This document shows, piece after piece, positions 13,392 through 26,677 of a stretch of 64,000 nucleotides of DNA; positions within the stretch are counted from its first letter, which is position 1, and every line of letters starts with the position of its first letter. The position numbers were made by a program, and so were the translations under genes. The notes below the pieces were generated by a model. It saw only the letters and a list, made by a program, of their open reading frames with translations. It was not told where the DNA came from and made no database searches. The DNA is from Maea johnstoni (taxonomy: Eukaryota; Annelida; Polychaeta; Spionida; Magelonidae), in the NCBI GenBank assembly GCA_963942565.1, contig OZ012699.1, positions 30,886,622-30,950,621 on the forward strand, written 5' to 3'.

Positions 13392-14600
13392 TTATTGACT
13401 GTTGTTCACTATGTAAAACACATCTAAAATACAAATAGGATAATTAGAAGAGTACAAGGTAGATTCAACATAAAAACGAACATCAAATTTGTACGTCACA
13501 GGTGTCCATTATTCTTAAGCCATGTTCCAAAATAGGTCAGAGGTTTTGTTGCAAATATAGAACTACTATCACATAGATACAGAAAGGCTCTTAGAAGTTA
13601 TTTTTGTTTACGTTCAGACTTGAGTTGTACTAACAATTCACAAGTTTTGGCAGTAACTTGCGTCTCAGTACGCATTATCATTGTCACCTAATCTGACAGG
13701 TATCGTTTTTGTACAGTGTGAATAAGTTGTGTTGTATTTGCATACTATTTCCACCTTAATGTTATAGAATCATCAATATGTTGACAGAAGTCACATCTCT
13801 GTTTATTTCTAAAATGCTGCGTTCTTATAGTTCCATTTGAGAATGTGTAATACCTAGATAGGACCCTGTTGAAAGAGGTACTGGGGGGACAGTACACTTA
13901 CAGAGAAGGGGAAGGAAACTGCTGTGATAGGGCGCCTAAGGCCAGAGGATGAGTAGAAAATGTCAGTGTAGTAAGCAAAACAAAAATGATTGGCGGGCGC
14001 ACGGATCCAAGACCATAGTACAAGTGGAAGGTGCATGGATAGGGCACCGGTCAACAGGTGGGGACTTATGAAAGGGCAGATAGAAGTGACAATACCAACA
14101 CCATAGGAAACTTAAGGCTGTGATGATGGTGACACACTCAAAATAAGACAACTCCTTTTTTGTTTCTATGAACTCTGGATAACCCATAGTTCGTTTATTT
14201 TCATTTCTAACACTTTTGTAAAACATAAAAAATAGAAAATATAACACATTTATACAGTATCTCACATATATCTCAAATCTTATCTACATTTTTGTACAAG
14301 TGATACCTGCCTCCATGTTACATACATTTCACACACTAGGAGGACTTTATCTTAAGAAAAAAAAAGAAAAAGTGTATAAATACATACGCCACAGAGGCTG
14401 CTCGTTTTTATTTTCATAGCTCACATATTGTTAACTCTATATTGTTTCTAACCCGTTAAGTATTTCTCCAACTTTTTCTCATACATAAGACAACTCCTAG
14501 TGTAGCACTCCTGTCCTCTTTCTAACAATAATTATCTAATCTCTAATGTCTTGGTGTTTCAAATATAAGTTTTCTTTAACTTAGCTGCTTGAGCTGACCT

Positions 14601-16660
14601 TGTCGGTATCTTTCTGCTGATCACTGCAAATGGTGACACCTGTGAGTCAGTAAGCCGGACCTCTTGGGGGAGGGAGTCTAGACAGGGCTTACTATGAGTA
14701 TTATTTTACTTCTTGTCATCAAAACGATAATTTAGAGTCTTCAAATGCATCTTATAAGGGTGGTCTGAACATATGACTGAAATTTACTTATTTGTTGTTA
14801 TCAACCTTGTTTGTGATAACTGTTATGGGGAGAGCCTATGCCAAACCCTTTTAAAAATGGTTTGATTTGGCTGTCATATACCCTAGGTTTGTCTACACAC
14901 CTTACAGTAATCCAATCACACTATCAGGTACAAGAGTCAGTTTGAGTTCTAACGACAGTATACAAAACACAACTATTTAGTAGATCAAATGCTTTAAAAC
15001 ATTGACAGGTCACCCAGTTCATAGCTGATAGGGATTGCCTCTGCAATACTGTATAAAGGGTAATGTTAACGTGTGCTTAATCTTCCCGAATTTACCGAAT
15101 AGGTTTGAGACGGGAACAATAAAAACGTTATCTTTAATCATTTTTGTTGGTATGGTGTGGCAGACGGTGTTCGCAGATGACGATGTGTCTGAGTCTGAAT
15201 TCTCAGTGTGTGTTAAGATATGAATTTGTTACGTTATATATACTAGTTTTTTGTAAATAAATGAATCTTTGAACTGAATGAAAATGTAATTATTTATATA
15301 TGAATTATCATGAAATAACTCCCATCTCCGTTTACGTTTTCCATCCAACGAACTGGCCATGCTTTTTGTGACGTAAATTTATACCGGCCTTGGCAGGTTT
15401 GGGGATTATGCCTCATGTTTGCAGTACTCACAGTCTCTCACAGACAGTTGCCAACCTACCCACGAACCGGTCCTCAATGGATAAATTCAGGCGGACTGAT
15501 AATTTGAGTGTATTCTAGTAATGTTTGCAGTACTCACACAGTTTCTCCACCTGTCCACGAACCGGTCCGACTTGGATTTATGATGCTCTAATTGCTATTA
15601 ATGCTCAGAACAATAGAGTCAGCCATGTCATCTCAATTGAGCTGGTATGGCTTTGTTGTTCTGCATTCCACGGCACATTCAGTGCATACAACATTCGTCT
15701 GCACTAATAGATTCAGAAGCGAAAACACACACTTTCGGTAAATTTAATATCAGTGCAGCCATGTGCAGGACGGGAAATTAAAAAACGGGAAAAAGTAGAA
15801 AACATCATTTTTCGGGAAATAAAAGTCCCGGGAAATATACCCGTTATACAGTAGATATTTTCAATTGCATAAAAACTCTGATTGATAGAAGATAGAGGAG
15901 CGTTTGATTACAAACAAATGAATGCATTGTTGACCATACGCTGTTTGCATGCTGCTCAAATCATCTGTGTAGGTTTAATCATACATATTGAAATGACTTC
16001 TTACTGTTAAACAAATATAATTCATTTGTTTCTGTGTGCATTTTTCTGCACTTTTGGCACTGCTGTCATCCACTTAATCCTGCTTGAATGCAAGTATTGT
16101 TGCCACTGCATCTCTTTTCAACTTTTTTCTCTTTATATACCATTATAGTCTTGCCTGCATATTATCCAAGGATACCTCAAAGTGGTCCTCACACACTCTT
16201 TTATATGAAGCAAATTTAAAGTTATTGACACTCCATTCAGTACTAATGTTGTGGGGCCATTGTGCTGCTAAATTCCTTTTTTTTTTGGATACATGTTCGG
16301 ATTAGGAATTGTATGAAATGATCTTTTGTCACTAAGATTTCTGTCAGTCCTATTATTACATCCATATGCAGCACACAGCACCATCATTCATGAATTTCCC
16401 AAAATGACTAGGAGGAATGTACAGTGATTGTAGCTGTAAGAGTAACTAAGCATCAGTGCAGTACGTGGTGCTTAGGTGATGACAGGAAATAGCCCATGTC
16501 TCTACAAAATGGACGCCCCCATGGTTTTGGGCATGAGGCCCTGGCTTCACAGAAAATTGCAATTTCCTCTTCAACAAGTATTGGAATGGATTTGTAAGTT
16601 GGTTAATTTGACAGTTTAAGTACTACTTGTGACAAAGATTGTATCCTTTTCTTTGTGAAA
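14601..16660. other. Unassigned DNA between the duplication copies
   Basis: I see no gene. A short tandem duplication with GTTTGCAGTACTCACA and CACGAACCGGTCC lies at 15415-15575. A cluster of CGGGAAA words occurs at 15768-15845. A tail with AATAAATGAATC near 15256 looks like the 3' end of a dead retroelement. Confidence 0.4.
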
Positions 16661-16662
16661 AT

Positions 16663-16946
<284 letters not shown>

Positions 16947-17489
16947 ATATATATACATATTGATTATTTCATAATTCTTGTGAAATTCAATTGTCCGGTT
17001 ACATAACTGAGCAAAAACACTCCCTTTAAAAACACAATGCATATTGCTTTTAGTCAATTTATACCTGTGACATCTTATCTCGTCTTGGAAGCTTATTTTC
17101 ATGATGCTACACGTATTCTGAGTCAGAGACCTTCTCGGCAATATATACTTTGTGTATAGGCTAACCATCAAGTAAAAGCTTGATCTTTGAAAAACGTAGT
17201 CATAATGATTACTCACATAAGCTCTATCTTTATCTATGACTTGGTTGATAGTAGGTATGGTTTATACTAAAATAATGCTAGTTGACTTTCTTTGTGTATG
17301 TGAGTAGTATTACTGAACAGTTAGGGTGCCTATGTAAGGATGATATACTAAAAGGCTAGGGGACCCATGTTAGTATGATAAACTAAGAAGGTAGGGTGCC
17401 CTGTTCATGATATACTGAATAATTAGAGCGCTACTAAAATGTGAGTTGTCCATTCATGATGTAATGTAGAGAAGGGATGTTCGTGAAAG

Positions 17490-17735
17490 TTCGAATTTGG
17501 AATTTCGTTTTACGTCACATTTGTGCCAATTCTGGCTAAATTGCCACTAGCCAGTTGTACGTAGTGTAGGAGACCGGAGTATCCAACGAAAACCAACACC
17601 TAACCCTAAGTCACTGGCCATTTTCTCACATGCCAAGCCAGGGATATGATTCGAACCTATGCAGTAGTGAGAGACGGCTGTCAGTGGCGGCTCCTCGGAC
17701 CACACGGCCATCAGAGCAGGCCCCCATAAAAGTCT
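17490..17735 (-). mobile_element. tRNA-derived SINE, copy B
   Basis: The duplicated partner of the SINE at 11140-11385, with the same A-box and B-box layout on the minus strand. It was carried along by the segmental duplication. Confidence 0.75.
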
Positions 17736-18629
17736 GATGTACTGAAAAGGTACCTAGGTGAATGTAATATATTGAAAAATCAAGGGTCTGGAAAAAGGTT
17801 TTGAGCTACGGGATTCCTAACTTATGCATACTATTTATCTATCTATGTAAATGATGTTTTTGTCTATGAGAGAGGAACAGCTGAGTGTGTTTGTATGTAA
17901 TAGCATAGATGGAATTGGTTAGCATAAAATGATGAAATATTGGAAAGAGAGCTGCTGGTTTGTGCAACATGTTTACTTTATATATTTTTAAAATAGTGCT
18001 CTTGCCCCGATCTTGAGGTATTGCTAAGCTAGCTAGTATGTTTTCGTGCATGGTAGGCATGAACAGGCTAACAGACGCCCATCATCTAAAAAGTCATGAG
18101 TTGGGTCATAATATTTTAAACTCATTTAAAACCTAAACAAACCATTTGGAACCAGCCTACGTTCATTAAAAATTTAAGGAGAAACACTAGTAGGTTAGAT
18201 TTAGATAAACATTTCTTCTAAAATTGTAACTCTTCAGATTTGCTCTAGTCCTAAATATATAGGCAATAACATACGTGGCTGCTTAAGAAGGGAATGGTTT
18301 ATTTGATGTTAGATAGAGAGTACCAAATAACCTGGGGCTGTAGGTTTGACAATACCATTAGAGGTGAAATTACATCCCTGACACTACATCTAATTAGGGT
18401 CTAATGAGAAGAGGTTTGGGGTGTAGTGTACAAATATTGATATCAATATATAGATTTAGACACTGGAACCTGTTACTTAAGTCCTCTGGGACGTAGATCA
18501 TACACAACGCTCGAACTGATTAAGTTACGACTCTATGACAGCGCCAATTAAACGTAGAATAAGGTAATGTATATACTAGTATATACAGACATCAATATGT
18601 AGAGCTAGATACCGGAACATGTTACTTAA

Positions 18630-19462
18630 TGCTGGTCTCCCACATACGAATTTAATGAGCGAACATACACGATCTTAAGGGCACGCTTGAAGCCACGACT
18701 ATTCTATAAAATGGCTGTTTTTCTCATCCGTGAGATATGTACGTTCAACTACGAAATCATACGACATCCCACGACAGCATGTACGATTGATGTACGACTA
18801 CAACATCACATGTGCGACATTGTACGCATCCTATTATAATATGTCGTAAGTAGGCGAACATATTCGCAGTTGGCTACAAATATGAAAGTGCGTATGTGTG
18901 TGAGTGTGTGCGAATATGCATGACATAAACACGAATCATTACGTCATGCATATCAATATATAAGCCAGTTGTACGTCTACTTACGACAATATTCGAATAA
19001 TTACGAATATGATCAAACTAAAAATGGCAAAGTTCGTAAGAACACTTCGATTTGTGGTGAAATCACCATCAATTCGTGGCTTTGTACTATAAATTTTTGC
19101 CAATAACCTATTTTCACATTCTGAAGTGGGTCATGTATATAGTGGCACATTGTCGTTCATCAAATAAATGTAAGCAAATGTGCGTGAATGTACGATTACA
19201 GACGACAATGTACAACATATAACGACACAATGTTCAACAATGTACGACAATGTTTGACAATGCACAATAAAAATGACTTCCTTACGACAGTATTTTTGTC
19301 GCACCCAAAGATTTTACATGGAAAACCTTTTTTTTTAATCCACAGCATTACCTGTACAAAAACCTAAGACTCACTGCGAACAACCGCGAGAACCCACGAA
19401 AAACTAGAATTTTATATTTTGCACCTTGTCGCACCTTGAAAGTCGTATGTTAGAGACCAGCA
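18630..19462. mobile_element. PIF/Harbinger-like non-autonomous element, copy B
   Basis: Same ends as at 12257-13086, flanked by TAA at 18627-18629 and 19463-19465. It sits at the same place in the duplicated unit, so the insertion came before the duplication. Confidence 0.8.
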
Positions 19463-19606
19463 TAAGTCCCCTCCAAGCAGCCACTGGACGTATAATGCAC
19501 GTACACTGTATGTTCGGTTTAGGTTCGCACTTATGAACGTACAATGTCTATACAGTGATCTAAAACGTTTGCAACAGTACCTAGAATATCCGATCTGTGG
19601 AGTTTG

Positions 19607-19610
<4 letters not shown>

Positions 19611-19644
<34 letters not shown>
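19611..19644. repeat. (GA)n microsatellite
   Basis: A short GA run equivalent to 13324-13391. It is shorter and lacks the GT tail. Confidence 0.9.
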
Positions 19645-19647
<3 letters not shown>

Positions 19648-20508
19648 GTTTATTGACTGTTGTTCACACTATAAAACACATCTAAAATACAAATAGGATA
19701 ATTAGAAGAGTACAGGTTAGATTGAACATAAAAACGAACATCAAATTCGTACGTCACAGGTGTGTCCATTATTCTTAAGCCATGTTCCAAAATAGGTCAG
19801 AGGTTTTGTTGCAAATATAGAACTACTATCACATAGATACAGAAAGGCTCTTAGAAGTTATTTTTGTTTACGTTCAGACTTGAGTTGTACTAACAATTCA
19901 CAAGTTTTGGCAGTAACTTGCGTCTCAGTACGCAGTATCATTGTCACCTAATCTGACAGGTATCGTTTTTGTACAGTGTGAATAAGTTATGTTGTATTTG
20001 CATACTATTTCCACCTTAATGTTATAGAATGTTCAATATGTTGATAGAAGTAACATCTCTGTTTATTTCTTAAATGCTGCGTTCTTATAGTTCCATTTGA
20101 GAATGTCTAATACCTAGATAGGACCCCGTTGAAAGAGGTACTGGGAGGACAGTACACTTACAGAAAATGGGAAGGAAACTGCTGTAGAAGGACGAGTAGA
20201 AAATGTCAGTGTAGTAAGCAAAACAAAAATGATTGGCGGGCGCACGGATCCAAGACCATAGTACAAATGGAAGGTGCATGGATAGTGCACAGGTCAACAG
20301 GTGGGGACTTGTGAAAGGGCAGATAGAAGGTGAATGGGTGGAAGTTGCATAAAGTAATAGTCATGTAAAGCAAGTGACCGTGCAAGTGACACTCAAAATA
20401 TAAGACAACTCCTAGTTTAGCACTCCTGTCCCCTTTCTAGCAATAAGTATCTAATCCCTGATGTCTTGGTTTTCTTTAACTTAGCTGCTTGAGCTGACCT
20501 CGATATAA

Positions 20509-20663
20509 AAACACAGGGACACAAAGATGTGTAAACCAACTAAACCCTATCATGTTGGTATTCATTGGAAAGCTCTCGCTGAGTACTCTCATATGAGTAC
20601 CCACGTACCAAGATTTCAGTCACCTTTCATATGTTCTGCATCATTTCGGATTGGCCAAACAAA
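20509..20663. mobile_element. MITE family 1 fragment
   Basis: Carries the family words ACACAAAGAT, CATGTTGGTATTCATTGGAA and GAGTACCCACGTACC, but the TTAA-bounded ends are not clear. A partial copy of the ~205-bp TTAA MITE described at 44694-44896. Confidence 0.65.
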
Positions 20664-21217
20664 ACAGATGATGCGTCAATTCCATACAGTGTGCAGACTG
20701 ATTTCCCTTCTAAAATACGTTTCACATGGAATCTTCAAACTATCAAAAAGAAATTATCTAAATTACTTCTCATTGTTGAGGTACAATGTAATACACCCAA
20801 CACTAAGCGAAGTGTGATCAGAGACTAATTCTATCCTTGAAGTATGGAAACATGTATTGTGATTCAGTTCCACAACTAAAAAATTGTTTTCAAATTTAAA
20901 ATAGGTCTACGACATTCAAATACTATTCAAACATCAAACTGTTCAGTTCTCTTTATATCTGAAGGGCAACACCTGAAAAGGGTGAACAGAGATATTTAAG
21001 GTTTAACTACTCAAGAACAATTGCAAAACTTCGAAGTTCAAGCGAAAGTATCTCCCTCACAAGGTGTGTAGGTGGTTACGTACAATGATCCAAAATATTA
21101 ACTAAGAGCTGAGTAGTCAGAACCTCTGTCATGGTTGTGATTTAGGTTATAATGGTAATGATAATCTTGGAGAGTCCAACAGAACATGTTCATACATACT
21201 TGAAACTAACTCACTAG
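20664..21217. other. Upstream flank of the GPCR gene
   Basis: No exon recognised. This is AT-rich DNA that could hold a promoter or a 5' UTR exon of the receptor gene, but I cannot point to one. Confidence 0.3.
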
Positions 21218-21218
21218 G

Positions 21219-21252
<34 letters not shown>

Positions 21253-21437
21253 CAGTAGCAGTAGTAGTGGTAGTAGTAGTAGTAGTAGTCATCGTCGCCG
21301 TAGTAGTAGTGGTAGTAGAAGCATCAGTAGTAGTATTAGCAGCATTAGCAGCAGCAGTAGTAGTAGTAGTAGTAGTAGTCATCGTCGTCGTAGTAGTAGT
21401 GGTAGTAGTAGTAGCAGCAGCAGCAGTAGTAGTAGTA
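21218..21437. repeat. (TAG)n-type trinucleotide array
   Basis: About 220 bp of TAG/GTA repeats with GCA and CATCGTCG interruptions, lying about 180 bp upstream of the GPCR start. A similar array lies at 25560-25775. Confidence 0.95.
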
Positions 21438-21570
21438 ATTAAGCTAATTGGATTATTTTTTTGATGACAACGTTTGAATCATAAAGGAATGCCACAAATT
21501 ATAGTAATGTTAATCAATAAGCGTCGTTCTACATATTGCCTCTTGCTCAAAATATTTCTCATCTTTTGTT

Positions 21571-21577
21571 TTGTAGT
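21571..21577 (+). promoter_or_regulatory. Candidate 5'-UTR splice acceptor of the GPCR gene
   Basis: A pyrimidine-rich run ending TTTTGTTTTGTAG closes at 21576, 45 bp before the GPCR start codon. It would be a good 3' splice site if the receptor has an upstream untranslated exon. The donor was not found. Confidence 0.4.
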
Positions 21578-21621
21578 TGTGAGCTACCAATTGTGCGACA
21601 ACGAATTCCTAGGAGGCTGTT

Positions 21622-22683
21622 ATGGATACTACTGTCTCAATGATCAACAGTACCACCCAGCTTTCTCAGAACTCCACAGAAACTGTTCATTGCGGTTCTG
21701 AGTGCAGATTAGCCAACACATACCAACTCATGTTTGCCAGACCAGAATGGAAGGCAGCACAGATCATAGAGGGAGAGGTTTCCTTGGCCACCCAGAGTGT
21801 TGGGTTCTTGGGAAATATCCTAGCCCTCATAATTCTTTGTCGACCAGGGATGAGGCAATACTCATCAGCCATTTATTTAATAGCCCTGGCCGTGGCTGAT
21901 GCTTGCATGCTGTTCTCTCTTATTCTCAACAATCTAACCAGGTACTTTTCGAAGGAAGATTGGGATGGTAACGCCTTTTGCAAAGCAGTCAGGACGTTGA
22001 CATTTTTTGCCAGCAGTTCTTCTAGTTGGATCACGGTCGCAGTCACAGCAGAACGTTGTATTGCTGTATGCTACCCCTTGAAAGCCTCCACCCTGTGTAC
22101 ACGCAAAAAAGCTGGCGTGATCATTACTGTTGTCACCACTGCCGCTGTATCGTTCTGTATGCAGAACTTCTGGTATAGCATTTATGATCCCATACAAGGC
22201 ATATGCACCTTCAATGAAAGGTACATGCATATACTTGAGATCATCGTTTGGGTGGCTACAGTTTTCGGTATCTATATACCTATGGCGTCGATTCTGGTGC
22301 TTAACATTGTCATAGCGAAAGCGTTGAAAAAGGCAGCTATCTCTCGCAGACAAATGATGAGTGATGCAGCAGCAGTTTCAGACGTTGATAAGGCGACGAA
22401 GCAGCTCACCATGACAGTTGTCGCCATTTCCTTTACCTCCATCTTGTGCACTACACCATTGGCAATATGGGGTGTAACAAATGCATTGGTGAAGGACCCA
22501 ACATCCCCTATCAGCCTGGCCAGATTTAGCCTTTTTTGGTCTGTCAGTGTGATGCTTGCAGCTTTTAATCATGGGGTCAACTTTTTACTTTACGTTTTCA
22601 GTGGGAAGAAGTTCAGAGAAGAGTTCTGCAATGTCTTTTGCTGCAGCGTTGTTAGGAACAGCACGCCAAAGGGACAAGTTTAG
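21622..22683 (+). CDS. Class A (rhodopsin-like) GPCR, peptide-receptor type
   Basis: 353 residues in one uninterrupted frame. The extracellular N-terminus has three N-glycosylation sequons (near residues 9, 17 and in NNLT at 103). TM1 contains GFLGNILALII (61-71) and TM2 contains LALAVADACMLF. Cys120 before TM3 and Cys195 in loop 2 can form the usual disulfide. The DRY motif reads ERC (144-146), TM6 has CTTP in place of CWxP (276-279), and the NPxxY region reads NFLLY (320-324). Helix 8 is basic (GKKFREEF) and followed by Cys336, Cys340 and Cys341, possible palmitoylation sites. The Met at 21622 precedes the sequons and TM1. It would act at the plasma membrane through G proteins. The ligand is unknown. 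TM6/TM7 and the ERC variant resemble neuropeptide-type orphan receptors, which is an inference. Confidence 0.93.
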   Translation: MDTTVSMINSTTQLSQNSTETVHCGSECRLANTYQLMFARPEWKAAQIIEGEVSLATQSVGFLGNILALIILCRPGMRQYSSAIYLIALAVADACMLFSLILNNLTRYFSKEDWDGNAFCKAVRTLTFFASSSSSWITVAVTAERCIAVCYPLKASTLCTRKKAGVIITVVTTAAVSFCMQNFWYSIYDPIQGICTFNERYMHILEIIVWVATVFGIYIPMASILVLNIVIAKALKKAAISRRQMMSDAAAVSDVDKATKQLTMTVVAISFTSILCTTPLAIWGVTNALVKDPTSPISLARFSLFWSVSVMLAAFNHGVNFLLYVFSGKKFREEFCNVFCCSVVRNSTPKGQV

Positions 22684-22721
22684 AGCTCAAGGCGTAGAGC
22701 ATTCAATTGCTTTGAGCATAT

Positions 22722-22908
22722 AAATATGTCGGAAAGTTTCAGTGTCCAAAACAAATGAAATTGGTTCGTACACAACTGCTTCAAATCTTATGAATATGTC
22801 GGAAAGTTTCAGTGTCCAAAACAAATGAAATTGGTTCGTACACAACTGCTTCAAATCTTATGAATATCTCGGAAAGTTTCAGTGTCCAAAACAAATGAAA
22901 TTGGTTCC
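22722..22908. repeat. 70-bp tandem repeat downstream of the GPCR stop
   Basis: GGAAAGTTTC recurs at 22731, 22801 and 22871, exactly 70 bp apart. The first two units are essentially identical and the third stops after about 46 bp. The array starts about 40 bp after the GPCR stop codon and so probably lies in its 3' UTR. Confidence 0.95.
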
Positions 22909-23200
22909 AATATAAACGTTTTCCTTTGTTGTATGTATTACATATATTTGGTTCTTAATATAATCAGCACTATAGGGTATACGTTTATTGTATGTTACCT
23001 TCACTAGTATACATGTATACAAAGTACATCTGTTTTATAAAGTGCAGAGTTGGTTACCAGTTAGAAATGCATTATGAATTTATATATGTATTATTAGGGG
23101 TTGTCCCTTGGGCCACTTCTGGAAGAACACTGGACAAATGAATGACAAATAGTGAAATTACAATTCTTTTTGAAATGTGTTTATACACTCAAAGAGAAAA

Positions 23201-23470
<270 letters not shown>

Positions 23471-23756
23471 GTAGCAGGTTGCTTTTGGTCCCCAAATCAT
23501 TTTCGAATCTAATTGCCGACTACTGACTATGTGTATAAGTAATGATGTTTGATTAAGATATCATTGTACATGTTAAATTTAGTAGTGAGTATTATGATGT
23601 CTAACTAAATCTGCTGATGTGTAATTCAAATGATATGACATTACTGTCCAGAATAGTTGCATACTAGTATTTCATACACTAATAATTGTATACTTATATA
23701 TTTTAGAATTGCATTTTACACTTATTGTCATGTCATACTATGTATCATCCTTTCTA

Positions 23757-23928
23757 TTTGCCCTTTCAATGCAGAAGCTACCTTTGTCTTAGCACAAGGG
23801 CACAAGGAATTTTGAAGAACATTTAAGATCTGTTGTGTTGTTATTCATTAGATAGCCCTCACTGAGTACTCGCAGATGAGTACCCATGTGCTAGGATTTC
23901 AGTAATTTTTCAGTTTTTCTGTTGAGAC
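23757..23928. mobile_element. MITE family 1, diverged copy
   Basis: Contains CCTTTCAATGCAGAAGCTAC, GAGTACTCGCAGATGAGTAC and CAGGATTTCAGTAATTTTTC in the family order. The right end is lost. Confidence 0.65.
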
Positions 23929-24139
23929 TTTTGCTCTCTCACAATGCATTTATTTAGATGCATTGTATTTTTATGCATGTGGCATAGTTAATAAACATAC
24001 ATAGATACATTGTCTTCCTGACGTCTCCCATCACTGCCCGAGTTTAAAACCCAGTCGAGGCACAGCATGAGGTTGCCAGTGACTTACGGTCAGGCGATGA
24101 TTTGAGCTGGGTACTCCCAGTTTCCTCAACCATTCACAA

Positions 24140-24476
24140 CTGGTTAAAGGTAAAGGTAAAAGGTATTCGGTTTAGAGTCTTGCATCCACCGAAGTGCTCA
24201 CACGACCTTCCTCCCCTAGCAGGCACTGTACATACAGAAACCATTTCAATCCCCCAGGGGATATTCCAGAGCAACTGGCAGCATATAGCGCACACACTCT
24301 AAGCACTGCCTTATTTATGCTAGGTACCCATTATACAGCTGGGTAGACTGAAGCAATATGGGATAAACTATGTTGCCCAAGAACAGACCAAAGTGCCCGA
24401 GGCGGCCGGGAATCGAACCAGCGACCCTTCGATTACCAATCCAACACCTAACCAACTGAGCTACTTTGTCCCCATG
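24140..24476 (-). mobile_element. tRNA-derived SINE with (GGTAAA)n tail
   Basis: On the minus strand the head reads GTAGCTCAGTTGGTTAGG (A box) and GGTTCGATTCC (B box), spaced as in a tRNA. The anticodon loop TTGGTAA suggests a tRNA-Thr ancestor. A body of about 260 bp follows, with CCAGCTGTATAATGGGTACC, and ends at a GGTAAA tail near 24146-24163. The body and tail mark it as a SINE and not a working tRNA gene. A neighbouring fragment at 24050-24120 (TTGCCAGTGACTTACGG) belongs to the other SINE family. Confidence 0.8.
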
Positions 24477-25559
24477 GTTAGTCAAAGTTTAGCTTATATG
24501 TGGCAGATATAGTGACGGTGCGTAATCGAAATTCCAGATTGCAGAGTGCGTGTTGGATTCAAATAGTTTTAATGATAATTGATTATTTTGGCAGCAGCTA
24601 TATATCTAGCTATATCACACACAATGGGAATACTTGTAGGCAATCAGGATATGCTTCTAGTATAGTGTATTGACTTTGCGATAATCTGCTCAAGTGCCTG
24701 CGAGACAATGCGACTGTAATTTAAATTTACCATTGTTTATCAGAATTAATTTTTCAAACTTATTTTTAACTTCGCAAAATGCTGTCTTTATTTGCTCCTC
24801 AAACAAACATAAAACATCAAACAATTGTATGTATTACGGAAGTACACATCAAGAAATTCAACAAATATTTCACAATATGTAGATATCATAGGAAATTTTA
24901 CTAGTTGTATGTGTTTTTAACTCATTATATACATACAACCATGTCATCATATACATACCGGGTACACCCACGATGTTTCAAACCTGCTGTTACTTGAGCG
25001 TTCCTTCTACTAATGAGTGCTCTGTTAAGTAAACATTAAACATGAAATGCTGATCAATGCCTTACTAGGGTGAAATATAACAGTGGTAGACTCTGCGTGC
25101 ATTTTATCATATGTAGGTTAACCTCACAGTTAAGTTTATTGAATTAGTCAATTATTGAAAAACTTTCAATATAATACAACTCATCCGTTTGTAGCTGTTG
25201 CATTCCATAATTATACTTCCTATTTTGCATTCATACGGTACGTTAGAAACTTAACTTTGCCTTGTATTTAATGTATCTACGTGTATACCAGTTTTTGATT
25301 TATATCATATCTGTTGTCAATAAAATAGCTTCAATCGACAAATATGGTCCTTTTGTACTTTCTTTGACTGCTCCATGGTGATAAATATAGACAGGTGAGT
25401 CTACTTTTGAACATCACTCTAGTTCATGCTAAATAGTAACACCACCTAGTGACCATTTCCAATGCACAGTGGCGCCCCCATGTAATACATTTATTAATCA
25501 ACCTGATGCTATTGAAAGCCCAACAGATAATGCAAACAGCTAACATTTTGGACACCTGC
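24477..25559. other. Unassigned intergenic DNA
   Basis: No gene recognised. AATAAA in the context TGTCAATAAAATAGC lies near 25319 and could be a distant polyadenylation signal on the plus strand. There is no transcript evidence for it. Confidence 0.35.
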
Positions 25560-25560
25560 T

Positions 25561-25612
<52 letters not shown>

Positions 25613-25665
25613 TAGTAGTAGTAGCAGTAGTAGTAGTAGTAGCTGCAGCAGCAGCAGTAGTGATG

Positions 25666-25698
<33 letters not shown>

Positions 25699-25712
25699 AC
25701 AATAGCAGCAGC

Positions 25713-25765
<53 letters not shown>

Positions 25766-25775
25766 CAGTAATAAG
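25560..25775. repeat. (TAG)n trinucleotide array
   Basis: TAG repeats with CAG, GGT and AAC interruptions. Poly-Ser, poly-Val and poly-Thr frames are artefacts. Confidence 0.95.
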
Positions 25776-26520
25776 AGTTCTAACCCACAACAAATGTATT
25801 AGAGCGGGAAGGAAACGTTTCCCCAAAAGTGGCGCTTATCTACAAATTCTGGGTCAAATCGCTTAGGAATTTCCATAGTAATGTCACCCCCGGGTGATAT
25901 TGCTCGCTCCCGGTAGACAACCATTTTTTTTCTTTTTAGACAATCATGTTAGCCACCCAACAGGGATGACATATTTGTATGATATACTGCTTTAGGTAAA
26001 CTTTGATTCAGCAAAAACTGCTTAGTATAACTTTTGCAACAGGCTTGCACAGCGCTAGTAAATGTATTCTGTTGATCAATACGTTACGGAGTCAATACAT
26101 AGGAGAATATTTTGTCAGGGGATTCGAATTACTTGTCGAAGAAATCGGAGTAACATGCGGCATTGTTAGGACGGATTAGGTAATCAGCTTTTCGGTCGAG
26201 GGCTCCCTGTCTCCGCACAACTTCGAGTGTCCTACCAAAATATTGCACCCTCAATTCAAATTTTCACCTCTTGAATTGTGCCTTTCTGGATACGATGGTA
26301 TAACAAGAATAATCGGCCGTCTCATAATGGTATCAACGTTTACTGAGCGTAAGCGTACAGTCGATATAAATCCTAGCGGGCAAATTAACCACACTTCATA
26401 ATCATATGAAGATGGGCTCAATGATTACGATAGCCAAAATTGTTATAGCCAAAATTGACATTTCGAAATCAAAGGTTTGGCTTTGTCACTACAGTAGTGT
26501 GCAATGAAAATAATGATTGG

Positions 26521-26522
<2 letters not shown>
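25776..26522. other. Unassigned intergenic DNA
   Basis: Nothing recognised apart from ordinary AT-rich sequence. Confidence 0.35.

Positions 26523-26677
<155 letters not shown>

Larger units (their letters stand above)
11023..14600. repeat. Segmental duplication, copy A
   Basis: From GTTAGTATGA at 11023 to GAGCTGACCT at 14600 this segment aligns with 17369-20500 at high identity, with scattered substitutions and indels. Copy A has extra sequence around 14080-14500 and lacks about 34 bp present in copy B near 18440. It contains a SINE, a Harbinger-like element and a (GA)n tract. I find no gene in it. Confidence 0.85.
17369..20500. repeat. Segmental duplication, copy B
   Basis: The partner of 11023-14600, in direct orientation about 6.3 kb downstream. 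A 34-bp segment with GGAACCTGTTACTTAAGTCC near 18463 is present here and missing in copy A. The right edge at 20500 abuts a MITE fragment. Confidence 0.85.

Noticed and set aside
15035-15223. 62-codon frame as a small gene
   Set aside because: No recognisable motif. The following AATAAATGAATC tail suggests a dead retroelement end instead.
21267-21464. Poly-Val/Ala frame upstream of the GPCR
   Set aside because: Read from a TAG/GTA trinucleotide array. The same kind of frame appears at 25606-25866.
24400-24476. tRNA gene on the minus strand
   Set aside because: A and B boxes are present but the acceptor arm does not pair well and the head continues into a SINE body with a simple repeat tail.
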